A stretch of 64,000 nucleotides of DNA from Coniella vitis (lineage: Eukaryota > Ascomycota > Sordariomycetes > Diaporthales > Schizoparmaceae), in the NCBI GenBank assembly GCA_011317545.1, contig WUJK01000013.1, positions 496,001-560,000 of the forward strand, given 5' to 3'. A model generated the notes under the pieces. That model had not been told where the DNA came from. It did not search any database and saw only the letters and a list, made by a program, of their open reading frames with translations. Of the stretch, positions 58,318 to 64,000 are shown piece by piece. The position numbers and the translations under genes were made by a program. Position 1 is the first letter of the stretch, and every line of letters begins with the position of its first letter.

Positions 58318-58408
58318 CATACGACGAGACAGCAGAGTAGCCGGCTTGCGACGGCGGGGCATACTGCTGGTACTCGGGATTGGGCGGGGGATACTGGTTT
58401 TGCTGCAT
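56704..58408 (-). CDS. PNS1: Choline-transporter-like (CTL/PNS1) membrane protein
   Basis: Exons 58138-58408, 57135-58050 and 56704-57058; introns of 87 nt (branch TGCTAAC) and 76 nt. The product is 513 residues. A cytosolic N terminus rich in Gln/Pro/Tyr with a nine-Gln run precedes about ten membrane helices. The family block RGALRRSLTYSFGSISLGSL and the CLQWVIEFVNRYAFSHIALY segment are typical of CTL/SLC44 proteins. C-terminal exon residues SGIDTMFVAMAWDP also match the family. SLC44 members carry choline or ethanolamine; in yeast, deletion of PNS1 has no clear choline phenotype, so the transported substrate is unsettled. The first intron keeps the reading frame open. Confidence 0.88.
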
Positions 58409-59370
58409 GATGTCGGCGCCGGCGACGCGATCGTCTTGAGTGGGTCTGGCGTGTACTTGCCTGCAACGCTGCAGCCTAGTACGCGTTTGGTGGTGGTGGT
58501 GGTGCTGCTGCTGCTGCTGGGTATTTGAGGGTTTCCGCAGAGACCATGGGAATCAATAGAAGTGCAGGAGGAAAGAGAAGAAGAGCAAGGGAAAAGAAAA
58601 CAGGTCGAGCCTTTCATAGGTCAACTACTTGAGTAGAAAAAGAAAGCATTGGCCCGAATTAAGGGTAGGCTGGCTGGTTGGTAGGCCAAGAGCCAAGCCA
58701 TCATCATAGAGCTATTGACCTAGCAGTCTACTAGGTAGTGATGAAGCTCAGGCGCAGTCGTACTTTTGGCGGCCGTTCTCTGCGGCCGCGAGCAGCCCTG
58801 GCTACATAGTACAGGGGTAACAGGACCACCCAGGCTCCCTAGCTCCCTGCAGAGCCCCGGCATTGCCCCCCAACCTTAACTCGTAGACGGTACGCTAAAC
58901 CCAACGCAGGCTTTCCACTTCCCAAAAGGCACTGAACACCTCAGTACTATGATGCATTGTCAGCGCGGGAGGATTACAGTAGCAGTTTCTTAAAAGCCAA
59001 TCGAGCCGACCAAGTGGCCGGTAAAATGGGCCCCGAAATAGGGCCTGACACGCGGTTTCAAACAAATAATGGCACAAACAAAGCTGACGGTCGTTTGTTG
59101 GAGCGATGCCGGATGCAGTTGGCTCAAACTGATGCCAACAGCAGATGATATGAATAGCCTCATCATCCTTCTACTTCGGTTTCTTCTTGATTTCTTCTTC
59201 CCCTTTAGCTCTGACCCCGGTGCTGATCGCGCACCAGGTGCCAAGAACGGTGCAACTTTTCCCCACAGCAATGAATCGCGTCCACTTTCTTGGGCATCGT
59301 CAAAAGCGATTTCACCACTTCACCAGCACAGACAATAATATAAACAGGAATAAAATACGTAATTTCAACA
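58409..59370. other. Intergenic, CTL promoter side
   Basis: No gene. A TACATAGTA motif lies at 58803 in a GC-rich part. The right end leads into the tRNA gene. Confidence 0.5.
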
Positions 59371-59471
59371 GCGCAAATGGTTTAGTGGTAAAATCCATCG
59401 TTGCCATCTTTCATGGTATACACCACAGAAGTTGATTCGATGGGCCCCCGGTTCGATTCCGGGTTTGCGCA
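59371..59471 (+). tRNA. tRNA-Gly (anticodon GCC) with a 30-nt intron
   Basis: The acceptor stem GCGCAAA pairs with TTTGCGC (59464-59470), with discriminator A59471. The D arm is TGGTTTAGTGGTAAAATCCA. The anticodon arm is CATCG-TTGCCAT-CGATG after removing intron 59407-59436, which sits at the canonical site one base 3' of the anticodon (59403-59405). The T arm contains GGTTCGATTCC. The mature form is 71 nt, the usual size of tRNA-Gly. Confidence 0.95.
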
Positions 59472-59487
59472 CTCGTGAATTCCATTC

Positions 59488-59492
59488 TTTTT
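59488..59492 (+). terminator. RNA polymerase III terminator
   Basis: A TTTTT run 16 bases after the tRNA-Gly 3' end, as expected for Pol III termination. Confidence 0.7.
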
Positions 59493-59821
59493 GTGCGATT
59501 GAGTATTTTTGCTGAGGTCATACCTAGATCCACATTGTACAAAGGCACAGTTATTTTCTTTTGTGCGGATAATTCGAGGGTGCGGTGAGCGGTTGGCTCA
59601 ACCACGTTGGAACGGTTCCCCATCTTCACAAGACCCAACTTGTTGCCGAAAGAATGCGTCGAAAAACCGATAAGATAACATGGGGTTGCAGGGGAATAGA
59701 ATAGGCTGTACGGTACACCACAGTCATGATTGTTGCCAGAATTGCATGTGTCTAGCATTCCACCGTGATTCCCAAGCTAGATTGCTGCAAGAATATCCCT
59801 TTCTTCCCCAGTCCAACCGAA

Positions 59822-61185
59822 TCACAACTTGCTCGTAGCGTCAGGGGCCTTGACCTCGACAAGCAATTTACCTGTGCGCATCATGTATGGGTCAGTCGCC
59901 ATTGTATACACACACAAACACACACTCAGCAGAGCACAACTCACCTGTGTTTCCGCCCTTGAACAACTCCGACAGCGTCTGTTCCGCAACCTTGAGTCCG
60001 CCCTTGACAATCGTCTCTTGACGCTTGATTTTGCCCTCGGCCAACCACTGCGCGAGCCTCTTGCGCGCGGTAGGGTACTCTTGGACGTGGTCAAAGACAA
60101 TAAAGCCTTCCATGCGGACACGCTGGGTGATGACCTTGGCGATTTGCTACATTTGGGGGAAAAGGGGGTGTGCAAGAGTTAGATTATCTTGAGTGACAAA
60201 ACAAAAAAAAAGCATGTGTTGCTCGGAATGGATGCTCACCCTTGGTCCCTTGGGGTCCGTTGAGTTGTACTGGCTAATGGCACCGCACATGACAAAACGG
60301 GCATTCTTGGCTGCTCGTCCAAGTGCCAGGTCGAGGATATCACCACCAACTGGAAAGCATCAAGTATCGAAATAGTCAGCAAGTGCTCCTGAGAAAAGTA
60401 AACAAGAAAGGAATCCCCAGCAGTGACTCACGAGGGTCACCTCGGGGTAAAAAGAAACACACAAACTTACCATTGTCCCAGAACACATCCACATACCGCG
60501 GCGTCGCTTCCTTAAACTTCTTCCTAAACTCGGCATCCCGATAATTCAAACACACATCAAACCCAAGCTCCTTCTCCAACCATCGACACTTGTCCTCGCT
60601 CCCTGCAATGCCCACCACCTTGCCGCCCGCCAACTTGGCCATCTGGCCCACCACGGACCCCGTCGCCCCCGCCGCACCACTGACGACGACCGTCTCGCCC
60701 GGCTGCACTTTTGCAATCGTCTCCATGCCAAAATACGCCGTCAGACCCGTCAGCCCCAACACGCCCTGGAGATCCGTCAGTTTGATTCCTTTGCCGAGCC
60801 CCGTCCCAGTCGCACCCGTGCCCATAATCTCCCCAATCGTCTCAAACTCCTTGGGCCCCGCAACAGCAACCTCCTGCCACCCGGTGCTCGCAACGACATA
60901 GTCGCCCGCTTGCGCACGAGGGGAGTGGGACGCGAGCACGCGGCCAATCACGGAGCCGCGCATGACGCCGCCAATGGGCACGGGAGGCACGTAGGAGCGG
61001 ACGTCGTCGAGCCAGCCACGCATGGCCGGGTCGAGAGACAGGTAGAGGGTTTCGATGAGGATGTGGCCGTCTTGGAGGCTGGCGGGGCTCGGGATCGGGC
61101 TGTGTTTTTGGTGGAAAGTTTTGCCGGGGATGACGGGGCCTTTGGGCCTTTCGGCGAGGACGATGGAGAGGGATTGGGTGGACAT
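59822..61185 (-). CDS. Zinc-free MDR NADP-dependent oxidoreductase
   Basis: Exons 60471-61185, 60240-60349, 59945-60146 and 59822-59871; introns of 121, 93 and 73 nt. The product is 358 residues. It has the LSLDPAMRGW block of the prostaglandin/leukotriene-reductase branch, a Rossmann dinucleotide motif SGAAGATGSVVGQMAK (169-184), LNYRD, and the C-terminal GFIVFDH and GKLLVEV segments. The catalytic-zinc Cys/His set of alcohol dehydrogenases is absent. Members reduce the C=C bond of alpha,beta-unsaturated ketones/aldehydes with NADPH in the cytosol. Substrate unknown. It is followed on the same strand (upstream) by the gluconokinase gene; no functional tie is evident. Confidence 0.9.
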
Positions 61186-61616
61186 TGTGGCGTTGTGGTG
61201 GTCGTGGTGAGAAATGTGACTGAGGGGAACAAAGGCTCACGGCCAGAGTGGAAGAAGAAAATAAGAGCAAGATTGAAGGAGAACGAAAGGTATAGAGTGA
61301 GAACCCTGGGGAAACGGCCCGGTGCCGAGGAAGGAGAAAAGAGGTGACGTGGGAAATGCAACCAGGGCCGCCGGGGAGCCGAGGCATTCGGCGTTGTATC
61401 CACTTTCGGCCGATGCCACCTTAGCGCACCGCCGGGGGCCGGGCATTCAATAGGCCAAGGCGGTCGTTTATGCATGGCCGCTGGCGTCGTCAAAGCAAGC
61501 AGTACAGTCAGTACTCTCAAAACACAGCCGCTCTAGTCCCAGTCTATCTAAATCTTATCTCTAGGAGTCTTGTGGCTGGTACACGCTTGAAATATAACAC
61601 AGTAACAACACCATCA

Positions 61617-62304
61617 TCACGACGAGGCCGTTTGCACATGCACATCACCATCCCCCGACTTGGTCAATATCTCCCTCACTCGCTCCAGCGCGTCCCTCTC
61701 GCCCTCCTCCAGTGGCCGATCCACATTCACCTTGACCACATCCTCCTCGTCCTCTCCAGGAAGCTCCAGCACCGCAAACTGCGAGTGCACCAGATTCTCC
61801 CCTGCAAAATGGCCCTTGCGGTCGCGCGCCCGCTGCTTGAGCACCTCCTCGGGCGCATCGAGATAGACGAATCGCACGCGCAGGTTTTCACGCTGCGCAG
61901 ACCCTTCGCGCAAGATGTCGCGATACTGCCGCTTGAGCGCTGAGCACGTGATGATGAGATGGAGGGATTTCTCGTGCGCCGGGTGGTACTCTTCGTGGTC
62001 GCGCAGGGCCACGAGCCAACCTTGGCGGTCGGCGTCGTTGAGGGGCTCGCCGCGGTGCATCTTTTCGATGTTGGCTTGTGGGTGGAACTACAAGAGTGTT
62101 AGCTGGCCTGCATGTGATGAAAAGACGGGATTCAAAGACCCGGCAGACCGAAAATGTTTGACTTACATCGTCCCCTTCCAAAAAGGTTATGTTGAGGTTG
62201 TCGGCCACGTACTTTGCTATTGTCGATTTGCCGCATGCTGTTGGACCTGTAAAAAAGAAGACGTACCGAGGGCGGTGCTCGGTGGGTTTCGATTTGTCTG
62301 TCAT
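61617..62304 (-). CDS. Gluconokinase
   Basis: Exons 62167-62304 and 61617-62087 with a 79-nt intron (GTAAGT, branch GCTAAC, TAG); 202 residues. The P-loop is GPTACGKST (20-28). The splice restores GDD-FHPQANIEKM followed by G.PLNDADRQGWL, the gluconate-kinase signature, and CSALKRQYRD is the next conserved block. The enzyme phosphorylates D-gluconate to 6-phosphogluconate using ATP and feeds the pentose-phosphate pathway. The size matches the small GntK/IdnK-type kinases. The cytosolic location is inferred from the lack of targeting sequence. Confidence 0.92.
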
Positions 62305-64000
62305 GATGATGTGGTTGTAAATTGTCTCGATGAACAGAAACTAAGAACACTGCTGGGATTTGGTTCGTGAGACGTGATAATTCAAGCGAGAGGAATCTCG
62401 ACTCAAGAGTAGATCAGAAAAGTAATTCGGAGAGCAAGTTCAGTGCCAGGTTCGATTTCAGTTAATCAAACTCGTTGATATCTCTTTCTCTCATCGGATC
62501 CAAGTACTTATAAATAATAACTTGCGCTCTAAACCTGGACGGAAGCTTCGGTGCAGCAATCCCGATGACGTCGAGTGTTGACAAGAGGGCCCATGGGGAG
62601 AAAATGGATTGGGTTAGGGTTAAATTTTTTCGACTGTACTATGTAAGTAATCGTAATAGAGAAGAATAAGACAATGTGGTGATAGCCAGTCTATTATTAG
62701 ATATTTAAAGGTTTTCATCGTAGGTATATCGCCCGTGGCGTGTGAGAGTTTATGGAATGGGCGCAGCTTCCGCGTATGTTGGTGGAAAGTTACCGGTCAA
62801 CGCCATGGAATACTGTAGACCGAGTTAATTTATGCTATCCAACTTGTGTTACCTTGGGAATGAGACAAAGAAGTTTGGTGCATCTTCATTAGATTGTCAT
62901 GCTGAATGAAGTGGTGTAATAAAGAAAAAATGAATTAGAGGACTTTCCAATCCTTCAATGTTAACATGATGAGAATTTCGCAGCACTAGAATACCCCAGC
63001 ACAGTCGATTCAGGAATTCGACCTAGATGAATAAATTCAATGTAATAGTATAAGCCAACAGCAAACTGTCTAGCATACAAGTTGAAATAAAAAGCAGAAG
63101 TATTCAGTCTTCACCATGTCCGTATGTACAAACACACGTGTTGAACAGTCAGACAGAAATCTAACTCTCGAAACAAATTTTCGTTTATAGCCTGTGGTCT
63201 ATTCGTCCTGTTATATGATTTTATTTTTCAATAATATTTGAACGTACCACATACCAGTCTAAATGGTCGGAAAACGCGGCATTAGTCTATATCGCTGGAA
63301 GCATGTGGAAGCAAAGAAAGTGAGTATATCGAACATTGGACAGTGTCATGGTGAGCAGGTCTCTTTCGAAACTTCACAATCAAGAATTCACGCATGACCC
63401 CAAAACCATTGAACAACTGGAGTGTCACCACATCTAGGGTGGACTACAAACCCCTCTACAGCTCCTCAAGCGTGGTTAGAAGAGGTTGAGATTTGTCTTC
63501 TGCATCAATGCCTCGACTGAAAGTTTGTCATTGATGGAACAGCCATTTCCAGAGTGACCTACAACATTTGGAGAGCTAAGCGTCAAGCTACATACGTAGA
63601 TAGACATGGACTCCAGCTGCCAGGTTGGGAGAGCAGAATAACACTTTGACCATAATGTGACCGTATAAAGCTTTGTTGTAATAAACACATCTTTATGTTA
63701 TTGATGAGGGCCACAATTTTTGAGACATTGGAGGTAAAGGCTTGCGGTAAAGAGACGAAGGTCCCGACACGTGAATCCACCATCTTGACGAGCGCAGAAG
63801 GCGTGGAGAACGGTTAAGCACTGGTAGAAGGAGGATGTGATGTACACTACTAAACTGAGAGTGATGCTGGAAAAAGATGAGGGCAGCATGAACATTCAGT
63901 AGCAAGTTCAACAGACGATAGGACGGCCTAGATTTAGACACAATGATGGCTGACGCTTATTCCAGCTTTGAGCCGATGGCATACAGAGTATGAGACAAGA
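62305..64000. other. AT-rich, gene-free right end
   Basis: No supported gene. A TACTATGTA motif lies near 62637. ORFs are all below about 90 codons. One GGGTTAGGG stretch at 62611-62619 is a lone telomere-like unit and not an array. Confidence 0.5.

Noticed and set aside
62611..62619. Telomere-like GGGTTAGGG
   Set aside because: A single unit without tandem copies; not evidence of a telomere or an interstitial array.

Overview
The window comes from the nuclear genome of a filamentous ascomycete, most likely a Sordariomycete and possibly Hypocreales. The support is: short GT-AG introns (mostly 67-172 nt) with CTAAC-type branch sites; a self-sufficient CYP505-type P450; a GH11 xylanase; a CE18 (Agd3-like) deacetylase; a fungal CorA-like channel; and an intron-bearing tRNA-Gly. 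The species is not identifiable by eye. I support 16 protein genes and one tRNA. No operons, CRISPR arrays, intact transposons or rRNA were seen. Exon boundaries were deduced by hand; every fully modelled gene closes to an exact multiple of three with family motifs continuous across the junctions.

Layout. 0.4-4.4 kb (+): an intronless protein joining an Mre11/SbcD-type nuclease to a Rad50/SbcC-type ATPase. 4.5-6.3 kb (-): CorA-like channel, 5' end unresolved. 8.0-9.2 kb (+): mitochondrial NADH-cytochrome b5 reductase. 9.4-10.5 kb (-): crotonase-like protein. 11.6-18.7 kb (-): two adjacent P450 genes, a CYP505 fused to its reductase and a heme-domain-only relative. 21.0-26.7 kb (-): large Sec7/PH ARF exchange factor. 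26.7-38.3 kb: an 11.5-kb stretch with no credible gene, including an AT-richer island at about 29.9-33.9 kb. 38.3-41.1 kb (+): oligopeptide transporter. 42.0-42.9 kb (-): secreted GH11 xylanase. 44.9-45.5 kb (+): small acidic protein. 45.6-46.7 kb (-): secreted SurE-family phosphatase. 48.3-49.2 kb (+): RraA-like aldolase/decarboxylase with a possible mitochondrial form. 53.4-55.9 kb (+): CE18 polysaccharide deacetylase. 56.7-58.4 kb (-): choline-transporter-like protein. 59.4 kb (+): tRNA-Gly(GCC). 59.8-61.2 kb (-): zinc-free MDR oxidoreductase. 61.6-62.3 kb (-): gluconokinase.

The genes do not form one pathway. The right half holds several secreted or nutrient-uptake functions (peptide uptake, xylan degradation, secreted phosphatase, exopolysaccharide deacetylation), which fits a saprotroph or host-associated fungus. 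The two P450 genes are the only obvious functional pair. The most unusual gene is the one-chain nuclease-ATPase: the usual Cys-x-x-Cys zinc hook is not visible at its coiled-coil apex. Trinucleotide-repeat homopeptide runs occur in most of the coding sequences.
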